Part shown: positions 26,427-34,419 of the stretch, one piece after another | Position numbering within the stretch: the first letter of the stretch is position 1 | How the letters are laid out: every line of letters begins with the position of its first letter | Assembly (NCBI GenBank): GCA_002470275.1 | Contig: DKNY01000023.1 | Coordinates: 34,002 to 80,942, forward strand | Direction: 5' to 3' | From: Gammaproteobacteria bacterium UBA7376 | GTDB taxonomy: Bacteria; Pseudomonadota; Gammaproteobacteria; Pseudomonadales; Azotimanducaceae | DNA: 46,941 nt | Program-made: the position numbers and the translations under genes | The notes under the pieces: model-generated | Database searches by the model: none | What the model was told of the DNA's origin: nothing | What the model saw: the letters and a program-made list of their open reading frames with translations, nothing else

Positions 26427-27011
26427 TTAAAGTTCCGCGTCCAGGGCGGCCATTTCGTTGACGCAGCCCGCAGCCCAATACATCACGTAAGGCAGTTCCT
26501 TATGGCAGTCGAACCAATCATAGGCGATGGTGCGACCGGTAATGACTACGGCAGCCCATAGCAAGAGCGAAGCACCCGCTGCGTAGCGAATATGTTTAGG
26601 CGGCTTGAGGTCCAGGTCCCATCGCCCGACGGAGGCCTGCATACGAGCGCGAAATGTGAAGGCATTCACGGCGGCGAGCAGAAGCAGCACAACCTTTATC
26701 CGAAACCAAATGCTTTGAGTAGAGCGCACCGGAATGGCGTAGAACAAAAGCAGGCCTGTGAGCATCATCACGGCAAAGCCTATCATCATGGGCCTGTCGA
26801 GCTTCTGGGCCACGGTCGAGGCCGGGACGCTAGGGAAGATCAGGCCAAGCATGCGCAAATCAATGATGCACAGCATGCCCAGGAAGACCATGAGCGTCAG
26901 CACATGCGTTGTTTCGATCCAGGCGTAAAGATAAATGCTCTCATGAATCTGCGTACTCCACGAGTGCGTATCCAGCCAACGTGCGAACGACAATAAAAGC
27001 TCGTTCAGCAT
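26427..27011 (-). CDS. Four-helix membrane protein, DUF6644-like (copy 1)
   Basis: A 194-aa integral membrane protein, first gene of the four-gene unit. H36 in IETTHVLTLMVFLG is followed by D51-L-R53 with the same 15-residue spacing as in copy 2. A second helix pair follows, then RARMQASVGRWDLDLKPPKH and a helix LLLWAAVVITGRTIAY. Unlike copy 2 it has a C-terminal extension (YDWFDCHKELPYVMYWAAGC), with two cysteines and a histidine, predicted outside the membrane core. The two genes look like an ancient tandem duplication. The function is unknown; a membrane redox or haem role is only a hypothesis. Confidence 0.75.
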   Translation of the reverse strand: MLNELLLSFARWLDTHSWSTQIHESIYLYAWIETTHVLTLMVFLGMLCIIDLRMLGLIFPSVPASTVAQKLDRPMMIGFAVMMLTGLLLFYAIPVRSTQSIWFRIKVVLLLLAAVNAFTFRARMQASVGRWDLDLKPPKHIRYAAGASLLLWAAVVITGRTIAYDWFDCHKELPYVMYWAAGCVNEMAALDAEL

Positions 27012-27223
27012 ACCTACTCCCTCCCCAACAAACCGGATAAATGATAGGAGACTCAGACCCGGCTGTCATCGTTAAGAGTTGGCATAAAGCCGTACCAAAA
27101 TTCATCCCTCGGTTGGGCGGCTCCAAAGCATCAAGAGGCTTGCAGCCTTTTCATTGCCGCCGGTTGGCCTGATGATGATGCCCAAGCTCCTGATTAGGCA
27201 TCGTCAACAATAAAGGAGGCGCC

Positions 27224-28384
27224 ATGGCTCGCCCGACGCCACTCGCTGGCATCCGCATTATCGATCTTACGCAGGTCTACGCAGGGCCCTACTGCACGTA
27301 TCAACTGGCACTGCTGGGTGCTCAAGTGATCAAGATTGAGCCGCCGGGGGGCGAACAAACGCGCTATGGCGGCAGCGTCAGAGATCTTTCGGCTCAGGGT
27401 CTAGGCTTATCTTTCTGTACCCAAAACGCAGATAAAGACTGTGTAGAGCTTGATTTGAAGGCACCCGGAAGCGTGGCTAAGGTTTTGGCATTGGCTGCCG
27501 ATGCAGATGTCTTCGTGCAAAATTTCCGCCCCGGGGTTGCGGAACGCCTGGGACTCGGGGCGTCGGCGGTGCAGCAGGCAGCAGATCAAATTATCTACTG
27601 CTCAATTTCTGCCTATGGTGGAGAGGGGCCTATTGGACACCGACCAGCCTACGACCATGTCGTGCAGGCCATGAGTGGCATCATGCATACCACCGGTGCC
27701 GAGGATAGTGGGCCGGTGAAGGTTGGGGCCCCCTATGTTGACTACGCCACGGGACTCAATGCTGCCTTTGCGATTCTCGCTGCGCTGCGAGAACGTGAGC
27801 GCACCGGTATGGGCCAATGTGTGGACATTAGCATGCTGGATACGGCCTTAAACTTGATGGCCAATAATCTGGTTACCGTGGCCACCACTGGGAAAGACCT
27901 GCCCAAACTTGGAAATGAGGCAGCCAGTCGAGCCCCCTCATCTGGCTGTTTCTCGACCCGGGACGGAGCGCTTCTCATGCTGGCGGCTAATAACGAGCGG
28001 CAGTTCGTTAGCTTGTGCAAAGTGCTCGGTCATCCTGAGTGGGCAGAGGATGATCGCTGGCGGGAACCCATGGTGCGGCATCAAAATCAGGGCGCGCTGC
28101 GGCGCTTGTTTACAGAGACCTTTGCAACCGCTGCGGCGGACGAGTGGGAGCAGCGGCTCGATGCGGAAGGGGTGCCGGCCAGTCGCGTTCGCCAACTTTC
28201 AGAGGTGATTGATGAGGGTCAGCCGGCTGCCCGGGATCTGCTGGCACCGCTACCCGTCGGGTCGGCCGAGCGATCAGTGTCCTTACCGGGCATCGGCTTT
28301 CGTCTCAACGGCGATAGTCTCCTCCCCAGTCGATCACCGGGTGAGGTGGGCCGAGACAATGATCGCTGGCTTGAGGATGAATAG
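27224..28384 (+). CDS. Class III CoA-transferase (CaiB/BaiF family)
   Basis: A 386-aa cytoplasmic family III CoA-transferase. These enzymes move CoA between carboxylic acids through an aspartyl-CoA thioester. The start GIRIIDLTQVYAGPYCTYQLA, then KIEPPGGEQTR and VGAPYVDYATG are family signatures, with the catalytic aspartate at D173 (matching D169 of formyl-CoA transferase). The acyl substrate cannot be deduced. A strong AAAGGAGG site precedes the ATG. The 212-nt gap upstream is shared with the divergent membrane-protein unit. Convergent with the DoxX gene, with a hairpin between them. Confidence 0.92.
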   Translation: MARPTPLAGIRIIDLTQVYAGPYCTYQLALLGAQVIKIEPPGGEQTRYGGSVRDLSAQGLGLSFCTQNADKDCVELDLKAPGSVAKVLALAADADVFVQNFRPGVAERLGLGASAVQQAADQIIYCSISAYGGEGPIGHRPAYDHVVQAMSGIMHTTGAEDSGPVKVGAPYVDYATGLNAAFAILAALRERERTGMGQCVDISMLDTALNLMANNLVTVATTGKDLPKLGNEAASRAPSSGCFSTRDGALLMLAANNERQFVSLCKVLGHPEWAEDDRWREPMVRHQNQGALRRLFTETFATAAADEWEQRLDAEGVPASRVRQLSEVIDEGQPAARDLLAPLPVGSAERSVSLPGIGFRLNGDSLLPSRSPGEVGRDNDRWLEDE

Positions 28385-28397
28385 TCTCAGTTCTCTG

Positions 28398-28805
28398 CTA
28401 AGCACTCGAATCCCGAGTGTTTCGGTCAGGCTCGGCTGCCGCTAACACCATTAAACCCGCCATGATGGCCAGGTTTTTAATGAAGTTTTGGGTTTCGTGG
28501 GCTTGCTCTAGGCCAGGTGGCAAGGTCCAAAAATCATGGATCACCACATTGATGGCGAGGGTGACCGCCGCCAGGATCATGGCGCTAACCCGCAGGTAGC
28601 GACCCGCGATAAGCAGGGCGCCCAATCCGACCTGCAAAACGATGGTGAGGATCAGGAACGGCTGCACCCAGAACATGCCAGCGTCGCGCATGACCTGAGC
28701 CGTGCCCTCAAAGTCCAGAACCTTAGCCAAACCTGGAACCAAGAAGTAAAGACCCAGCAATGCGCAGCCGAGTCGTCCCAGCAGGAGGCTACTGCGATCA
28801 AGCAT
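28398..28805 (-). CDS. DoxX-like membrane protein
   Basis: A 135-aa integral membrane protein with four helices. LLLGRLGCALLGLYFLVPGLAKVLDF is the DoxX N-terminal pattern (here residues 6-31, given in overlap), followed by QVGLGALLIAGRYLR and FIKNLAIMAGLMVLA. DoxX-type proteins are linked to membrane redox or thiol stress, with no settled function. I chose the ATG at 28805 (MLDRSS), seven bases after the fbpA stop; the frame is open 10 codons further, overlapping fbpA. It is the last gene of the fbpC-fbpA-doxX unit and might be iron-controlled through the Fur box upstream of fbpA. Confidence 0.82.
   Translation of the reverse strand: MLDRSSLLLGRLGCALLGLYFLVPGLAKVLDFEGTAQVMRDAGMFWVQPFLILTIVLQVGLGALLIAGRYLRVSAMILAAVTLAINVVIHDFWTLPPGLEQAHETQNFIKNLAIMAGLMVLAAAEPDRNTRDSSA
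28400..28422 (+). terminator. Hairpin between CoA-transferase and doxX
   Basis: AAGCACTCG and CGAGTGTTT pair as a nine-base stem with one G-U and a five-base loop, 15 bases after the CoA-transferase stop. The right arm ends in TTT but no longer U-run follows, so it is a weak candidate terminator for the plus-strand gene. It overlaps the stop codon of the convergent DoxX-like gene. Confidence 0.45.
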
Positions 28806-28812
28806 GTGCTGC

Positions 28813-29865
28813 CTAGGGCCAGCCGGCCCGATCAAAGGCCATCAGCGCCTCGGTCTGCAGCACACCAAGCTGGGAGGCGTCGAGGTCATCCTCAACGAAG
28901 GCCCCAAGTTCAGCCACCGGACCGCTTGTGTCGCCGATGACGGGGTATTCATTGTTGCCTTCGGCAAAGAGCCGCTGGGCGTAGGGGCTAGTCAGGTACT
29001 CCAAAAAAGCAATGGCATTGTCCCGGTTGGGTGCATGCTTGGTGATGCCCGCACCGCTGATATTAATATGGGTGCCACGGTCATCCTGGTTAGGAAAGAT
29101 TACGCTAAGGTTGGCCATCACGGCGTTGTCTTTGTCAGCGGCAGAGCCAAGAAGCCGGCCCAGATAATAGGTGTTGGCGATGGTAAGCCCGCATTCCCCA
29201 GACGCTACCGCTCGCAGCTGGGCCGTATCGTTGCCCTGTGGGTTCCGTGCGAAGTTGGCCACGACTGTCTCAGCCCAGGCCGTCGCGGTGGCGTTATCCG
29301 TTGCCGCGATCAGGCTCGCCATGAGCGAAAGATTGTAAATATTCGAAGAACTGCGCATGCAAACACGGCCGCGCAAATCTTCTCTCGCCAGGTCTTCGTA
29401 GCGCGTTACCGGGGCGCCGAGAGCAAGGTCTTTGTTGATCGCGATCACGCGTGCACGCTTTGAAAGGCCAAACCACAATCCATCAGGGTGGCGCAGATGC
29501 TCTGGCACCCTCTGCTCCATGATCTCCGATTCAATCGGCTGCAGGATATCTCGCTCGGCGGCACGCCAGAGCCTGCCCGCGTCCACCGTGATCAGCATGT
29601 CGGCACGGGTGTAGGCACCTTCATTGACCAGGCGCTCAATCAACGCATCGCTGCTGCCCTCGATGAGGTTCACCTGGATGCCCGTGCGCTCGGTGAACGT
29701 TTGATACAGGGCCATATCGGTGTCGTAGTGGCGGGCGGAGTAGATGTTGATTTCATCGGCTTCTACCGGCGCAATTAGGGCCACGGCCAACATGGCAGCC
29801 CAGGTCGCATAGAGCACACGGCGGCCCAAAGAAAACCGAAAAAATCTCTCGTTGCAGAGTGTCAT
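28813..29865 (-). CDS. fbpA: Ferric-iron ABC transporter substrate-binding protein
   Basis: A 350-aa periplasmic Fe(III)-binding protein (FbpA/FutA/IdiA type). The signal peptide covers about residues 1-36, with cleavage after VEA. The mature start DEINIYSARHYDTD is characteristic. The paired tyrosines that ligand iron are Y233-Y234 in ANTYYLGRLLG. It delivers iron to the FbpB permease. AAGGG lies seven bases before the ATG. A good Fur box sits 18-36 bases upstream of the start, indicating iron repression. It is preceded by fbpC and followed by the DoxX-like gene. Confidence 0.95.
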   Translation of the reverse strand: MTLCNERFFRFSLGRRVLYATWAAMLAVALIAPVEADEINIYSARHYDTDMALYQTFTERTGIQVNLIEGSSDALIERLVNEGAYTRADMLITVDAGRLWRAAERDILQPIESEIMEQRVPEHLRHPDGLWFGLSKRARVIAINKDLALGAPVTRYEDLAREDLRGRVCMRSSSNIYNLSLMASLIAATDNATATAWAETVVANFARNPQGNDTAQLRAVASGECGLTIANTYYLGRLLGSAADKDNAVMANLSVIFPNQDDRGTHINISGAGITKHAPNRDNAIAFLEYLTSPYAQRLFAEGNNEYPVIGDTSGPVAELGAFVEDDLDASQLGVLQTEALMAFDRAGWP

Positions 29866-29882
29866 AGAGCGACCCTTTTAAT

Positions 29883-29901
29883 GAGAATGATAATCAATAA
29901 G
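29883..29901 (-). promoter_or_regulatory. Fur box upstream of fbpA
   Basis: GAGAATGATAATCAATAAG matches the 19-bp Fur consensus (GATAATGATAATCATTATC) at 15 of 19 positions, by direct comparison. It lies 18 bases upstream of the fbpA start and overlaps the last codons of fbpC, so fbpA probably has its own iron-repressed promoter in addition to any read-through from fbpC. Confidence 0.75.
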
Positions 29902-30958
29902 GTGAGGATCGATCATAGGCGACGGCATCCGCAGAGGTAAAGTCTAATTGCACGCTCATGCCAACTGTTAAGGTATCCAGGAGGTCATCCTGCTCTGAGT
30001 TAGCGACGGGAATACTTAAGTGATGGGCATCGGCAAGTAAGGAAATCATATGCCAGGCCCCCGTACAGCGGTTGTCTTGGATCACCGGGCCCTTGCCTGG
30101 CGAGAGCCTGATTGTTGAGCCGCGAATCCCGATTGCTATAGATGCGCCAATATCAGGGCTGCCCAGGTGACGCACCCGCTCGAGAGGGATATCGCCCATG
30201 GGCGTCATCACGCTGTTGACGGTGACCTCGCCAATCAGGGTTTGTCGGTTGGCCAGGGTTTCGCCGACGAAGCGGCTACTGGGATTTTGCCAAAGTTCCA
30301 GCGGGGTGCCGTACTGCACGATCTCTCCCTGATCGAGAACCAGGATTTTATCTGCCATGGCCAGAGCTTCTTCAGGATCGTGGGTCACCATCAGCGTGGC
30401 GGTCTTCGCCGCTCGGAGGCTCTGTCGGGCTTCTTCTCTGAGCCGTCGTCGGAGCGGTGTATCCACGCTGGCAAACGGTTCATCCAGCAGCATAATCGAT
30501 GGCTGCGTGGCCAGCGCTCTGACCAGGGCGACGCGCTGTTGTTGGCCACCGGACAGCGTGTGCGGGTAGCGCTCGCCCAAGTCAAGCATGCCCATGTCCG
30601 CTAGGGCTTGATTGACGACTTCGCGTCGACGGGAGGCCTCCATTCCCCCCAACCCGAAGGCGACATTTTCAAAGACCGTCAAATGTGGAAAGAGGATGTG
30701 ATCCTGAAAGACTAGGCCGACGGGTCTCTCATTGGGCGCCGGGTTCTGGTTCGAGTCTGCCAACAGGTCACCGTTCAGCACCAGCTGACCCTGCTGAATG
30801 GGTTCCAAGCCCGCAAGGAGCCTTAACAGCGTGCTCTTGCCGCCACCCGAAGGCCCCAAAATGCAGACGATTTCTCCATAATCCACCGCGAACGAAACGT
30901 CCTGGAGGACGATATGATCCGCATAGCGGTGAGAAATCTTCTCGACAGTGATTGACAT
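29894..30958 (-). CDS. fbpC: Ferric-iron ABC transporter ATP-binding protein
   Basis: A 354-aa ATPase of the Fe(III)/spermidine/sulfate-type ABC importers. Walker A is GPSGGGKST (35-43). The signature is LSGGQQQRVALVRAL, Walker B IMLLDEPFASVD, and the switch histidine is in MVTHDPEEAL. A C-terminal regulatory (TOBE-like) region starts about residue 240. The ATG at 30958 (MSITVEKISH) is preferred over an in-frame start 12 codons upstream. It diverges from fbpB across 261 bases and is followed by fbpA after 28 bases. Confidence 0.92.
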   Translation of the reverse strand: MSITVEKISHRYADHIVLQDVSFAVDYGEIVCILGPSGGGKSTLLRLLAGLEPIQQGQLVLNGDLLADSNQNPAPNERPVGLVFQDHILFPHLTVFENVAFGLGGMEASRRREVVNQALADMGMLDLGERYPHTLSGGQQQRVALVRALATQPSIMLLDEPFASVDTPLRRRLREEARQSLRAAKTATLMVTHDPEEALAMADKILVLDQGEIVQYGTPLELWQNPSSRFVGETLANRQTLIGEVTVNSVMTPMGDIPLERVRHLGSPDIGASIAIGIRGSTIRLSPGKGPVIQDNRCTGAWHMISLLADAHHLSIPVANSEQDDLLDTLTVGMSVQLDFTSADAVAYDRSSPY

Positions 30959-31219
30959 GGGGCGGCCCGCGCTTAAATTGCGATAGTGTACCAAGAGCAG
31001 GGTGGATGCACCTGATCTTCTGAGCGCATGCTATGCGTTGGCCACCAGGCCCGCTCCCGCTCTCATTTTTTGTTCAAGGAAAAACGTGGCTGTAAGACTG
31101 GATGAACAAACGAGGCCCACCGGGCTTCGTGGCGGTCGAATCGAAAGCAGGTTTGGCCCCTTTGTTATTGCTGAAGGGCAACGTTGGACCCAGGCGGAGC
31201 GCATAGGGCCCGAACTCGG

Positions 31220-32860
31220 ATGAGGCACTGGATTCCCAGTCCCTGGTCTGCGTCGGCCTGGTTGTTGGCCTTGCCGATAGCGCTGCCGATTCTGGTGCTG
31301 ATTCATGCACTGTTCGGTCCGCCGTCTGCCAACTGGCAGCACCTGCAGCAAACGGTCCTAGCCACCTATATTACGAACACCCTGCTGTTGATGCTGGGAG
31401 TCGGCTTTTTAAGTTTGCTGATGGGGGTGGGCTGTGCCTGGCTGACTGCTCGCTACACCTTCTTCGGGAGCCGCCTTCTGGCACCCGCCCTCGTCCTACC
31501 GCTCGCGGCGCCCGCCTATCTGACGGGCTACGTCTATGCTGACCTGCTGGAATATTCAGGACCGGTTCAAAGCCTGCTCAAGACATGGAGTGATGACCTA
31601 GGCTGGCAGATGGGGCTGCCCTCGGTGAGGTCTTTGCCAGGCGCCGCCATGGTTTTGGCACTGGTGCTCTATCCCTATATTTTCGTGCTCGCGAGGACCA
31701 GCTTTCTGCAGCAGGGGAGTGCACTCCTCGATGCCGCCAGGACATTGGGCGCGACCTCGTTAACGACTTTTTGGCGTGTTGGTCTGCCTATTGCCCGGCC
31801 GGCCATTGCGGGCGGGCTCGCGCTTGTTCTGATGGAGACCGTGGCCGACTTCGGGGTCGTTGAACACTTCGGTGTGCCAACCCTCACCGCTGGTATCTTC
31901 AGAACCTGGTTCGCCATGGGTGCCTACCAAACCGCACTGCAGCTCGCTGCTTGGCTTTTTGGCATCGTGCTATTGCTTGTGCTCGCTGAGCAGTTGAGCC
32001 GCCGAGGCGTCAGCTTCGCGGCGACAAGCACTCGGGCGACGGTTGGTCCTATCCCGCTTCAGGGCGTTCACTCTATGCTGGCGTGCTTGGCCTGCGCTTT
32101 GCCGGTCGCCTTGGGGTTCCTGATTCCCCTAGGCTATCTGGTTTACCTGGTCGCCACGTTTGTGGACCTCACCGATCTTGGCGCACTGATCACCCCGTTA
32201 CTGAACAGCGTGCAGGTGGCTGGTGTGGCGGCAGCCTGCTGTGCGGCTGCGGCGCTGTGGCTGAGCTATGCCCAAAGGCTGGGAGGTGGTGTTGGGCTAC
32301 AGCTTGGCATCCGAGTCGCCACCCTGGGTTACGCGATACCAGGCATGGTGCTGGCCGTGGCCATTCTGCCACCGCTAGCCAGTGTGGATAAGGCGCTGGC
32401 AGGTTGGCTAGGGGAGCGCTTTGGGTTCGCCATCGGTTTGCTCTTCACCGGCACTGTGTCTGCCTTAGTTTTCGTCTACGTGGCCCGCTTTCTTACGGTG
32501 GCCTATAACAGCACTCAGGGCGGATTCAGTCTGGTGCATCCGAACTTGGACGCTGCTGCGAGGAGTCTCGGCTCATCTCCGGCAGATGTGCTGCGGCGAG
32601 TGCACCTACCGCTCTTGAGGCCCGCCCTAGTCGCTGCCTTGCTGTTGGTTTTCATCGATGTGATGAAGGAATTGCCGGCCACGCTCATTTTGCGTCCGTT
32701 TAATTTTGAGACCCTGGCGACGCAGGTATTCAGGTTAGCAGGAGACGAACGCCTCGCTGAGGCCGCACTGCCCGCGCTGATGATTATGTCACTGAGTATT
32801 TTACCCGTTGTAACTTATTTGTTGGCGATTGAGCCAAAATTGCCAAAAAAGAAGTTATGA
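31220..32860 (+). CDS. fbpB: Ferric-iron ABC transporter permease
   Basis: A 546-aa permease with two fused halves, each with about six membrane segments, as in FbpB/SfuB. Each half has a coupling loop of the EAA type: LLDAARTLGATSLTTFWRVG near residue 170 and LDAAARSLGSSPADVLRRVH near residue 445. It carries Fe(III) across the inner membrane with FbpC and FbpA. I chose the ATG at 31220 (MRHWIPSPW). A TTG at 31184 is in frame but adds charged residues that fit poorly. The gene is split from fbpC-fbpA by divergence, unlike the usual single fbpABC operon. Confidence 0.9.
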   Translation: MRHWIPSPWSASAWLLALPIALPILVLIHALFGPPSANWQHLQQTVLATYITNTLLLMLGVGFLSLLMGVGCAWLTARYTFFGSRLLAPALVLPLAAPAYLTGYVYADLLEYSGPVQSLLKTWSDDLGWQMGLPSVRSLPGAAMVLALVLYPYIFVLARTSFLQQGSALLDAARTLGATSLTTFWRVGLPIARPAIAGGLALVLMETVADFGVVEHFGVPTLTAGIFRTWFAMGAYQTALQLAAWLFGIVLLLVLAEQLSRRGVSFAATSTRATVGPIPLQGVHSMLACLACALPVALGFLIPLGYLVYLVATFVDLTDLGALITPLLNSVQVAGVAAACCAAAALWLSYAQRLGGGVGLQLGIRVATLGYAIPGMVLAVAILPPLASVDKALAGWLGERFGFAIGLLFTGTVSALVFVYVARFLTVAYNSTQGGFSLVHPNLDAAARSLGSSPADVLRRVHLPLLRPALVAALLLVFIDVMKELPATLILRPFNFETLATQVFRLAGDERLAEAALPALMIMSLSILPVVTYLLAIEPKLPKKKL

Positions 32861-33440
32861 CTGCCCGCAACAAGCGTTAAAGTTGTGGCCAATAACAGCA
32901 GGCGGGAGACAGGTGGTGTGTCCTTGGGCCAAAATAGGAATCGAACGGCAAAATAAGATACCGTTGGTGTCTGGTATTGGAAGGTATCAACTTTCAGGGG
33001 ACTACATCTCACGGAATAGGTTGCCCGGAGTGGGGCCAATCAACGTCGGATCGATCAAGATTGATCACCAGGATTTTTGCATCGAGGCCGGATTTCGGTG
33101 GCACTCTCCGCTTTCGGCTTTGCACCCCGTTTTAGTGTTCTTTGGTTTTGTCGATGTGGGCATGCCGGCGAGGGGGTTCATTTATGGCGTGCCCTGGTCT
33201 CTAGAGGCAGACCTGGTTCGAGCTGCGCTGTTGCAACACCGCGGAGAACTATCTCTGGATCGCGAGACCGTGAATTGCCTCTATTCTCAGTTGCTTGGCG
33301 AAGCGGGCTTTCCCTTTTATGGTGCTTTCGGTGCTCTTGCTGGCTGGATCTCCCCTAGACACGGCTGGCCTTAACTGCGCTTCACTTTCTCTTCACCGGC
33401 CGACGCCTAAGATGGCCCAAAGCTTGGGTAGTGGAAGGCC
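32861..33440. other. 580-nt region without a recognised gene
   Basis: The gap between fbpB and the DUF2256 gene. A plus-strand frame is open from 32829 to 33374. Its second half (about 33160-33360) has a protein-like composition, but I recognise no family, it has no clear start or ribosome-binding site, and it overlaps the fbpB end. Other frames are also open in parts, as is common at this GC. No tRNA or convincing terminator is seen. It may be non-coding, a decayed gene, or an orphan. Confidence 0.3.
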
Positions 33441-33593
33441 ATGGGCAAAAGCGAATTGCCACAAAAGAACTGCATTGTCTGCAGTCGTCCCTATGCCTGG
33501 CGAAAAAAATGGGCGCGGGATTGGGAGCAGGTCAAGTATTGCTCTGAGCGATGCCGCCGAAGTGCAAAGACAAGGCGAGAGAAAGATGCCTGA
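33441..33593 (+). CDS. DUF2256 zinc-ribbon peptide
   Basis: A 50-aa protein. The sequence has CIVC (C11, C14), then [19 protein letters not shown] and CSERCRR (C34, C38), the recognisable DUF2256 pattern (CxxC ... CxxxC with WRKKWxxxW). Such small zinc proteins often occur beside photolyase/cryptochrome-family genes, and here one follows two genes later. The stop overlaps the nei start by eight bases (ATGCCTGA), and GGAAGG lies just upstream of the ATG. The function is unknown; a nucleic-acid or chaperone role is only guessed. Confidence 0.9.
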   Translation: MGKSELPQKNCIVCSRPYAWRKKWARDWEQVKYCSERCRRSAKTRREKDA

Positions 33594-34419
33594 GGGCCCA
33601 GAGATCAGACGTGCAGCAACACGAATACACAAGGTATTGGCCGACCAGGGTCCCGTGAGAGTGGAATTTACTCAGCCCCATTTGTCTGCCTTTGGACCGA
33701 AGTTATCCGGGCAGACGGTTGAGTGGGTGAGCAGTCGGGGCAAGGCCATGCTGACGCATTTCCAGGGCGGGCTGACGGTGTATAGCCACAATCAGCTCTA
33801 CGGGCGTTGGTATACCTGCCGAATTGGCAAAGAGCCGCTCACCAATCGAACCCTGAGACTAGCGCTGCATACCCAGACGCATAGCGCTCTGCTTTACAGC
33901 GCATCGGAAATTGAGGTGTTAACCGAGGAAGGTGTCATGTCCCATCGCTACCTGAGCGCCCTGGGCCCAGATGCGCTGGATGATCAGGTGGCTTGGCGGG
34001 ATATTCTGGCGCAGCTACAGAGCGTCAATTTTCGACGCCGGTCACTGGCGGCGCTCTATCTGGATCAGCACTTTGTCGCAGGCATTGGCAATTACCTGCG
34101 GTCAGAGATTCTCTTTCAGGCCGGGCTCTATCCCTTTGATCGCCCCCAGGATCTTACTCTGAAGCAGCTGGGTTTGCTGGCGAGAACGACCCTTGCTCTG
34201 ACGCGTCAGGCCTATGCCACAGCTGGGGTCACCAATACCCCAGCTCGAGTTAAGCGCCTGCGCGCTAATGGGCTGCGTCGGCAACAGTATCGTTTTCTGA
34301 TCTTTGGCCGGCGCGGGCAGGCCTGCTATCGCTGCAGTTCGCAGATTGAGCGAATCGAAATAAGCGGGCGGCGTCTCTACCTGTGCCACGGCTGCCAGCC
34401 TTCGGTGACCCCACGATGA
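33586..34419 (+). CDS. nei: Endonuclease VIII/Fpg-family DNA glycosylase
   Basis: A 277-aa bifunctional DNA glycosylase/AP lyase for oxidised bases. The mature enzyme begins PEGPEIR with the catalytic proline P2 and E3; K53 lies in the beta-hairpin RGKAML. The helix-two-turn-helix is in [16 protein letters not shown], and the C-terminal zinc finger has C247, C250, C267 and C270. The MPEGPE start excludes the longer open frame upstream. GAGAAAG precedes it. Sequence is closer to Nei than MutM (E. coli Nei is 263 aa). It overlaps both neighbours (DUF2256 and the photolyase gene), so the genes are coupled. Confidence 0.93.
   Translation: MPEGPEIRRAATRIHKVLADQGPVRVEFTQPHLSAFGPKLSGQTVEWVSSRGKAMLTHFQGGLTVYSHNQLYGRWYTCRIGKEPLTNRTLRLALHTQTHSALLYSASEIEVLTEEGVMSHRYLSALGPDALDDQVAWRDILAQLQSVNFRRRSLAALYLDQHFVAGIGNYLRSEILFQAGLYPFDRPQDLTLKQLGLLARTTLALTRQAYATAGVTNTPARVKRLRANGLRRQQYRFLIFGRRGQACYRCSSQIERIEISGRRLYLCHGCQPSVTPR

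Noticed and set aside
31002..31223. 73-aa open frame ending in an ATGA overlap with fbpB
   Set aside because: The start is a GTG with a poor ribosome-binding site and there is no recognisable family. It lies in the likely promoter region of fbpB and fbpC, so the overlap is probably chance.
32829..33374. 181-aa open frame after fbpB
   Set aside because: It overlaps the fbpB end, has no credible start and no family. Kept only as a possible orphan or decayed gene in the 580-nt gap.
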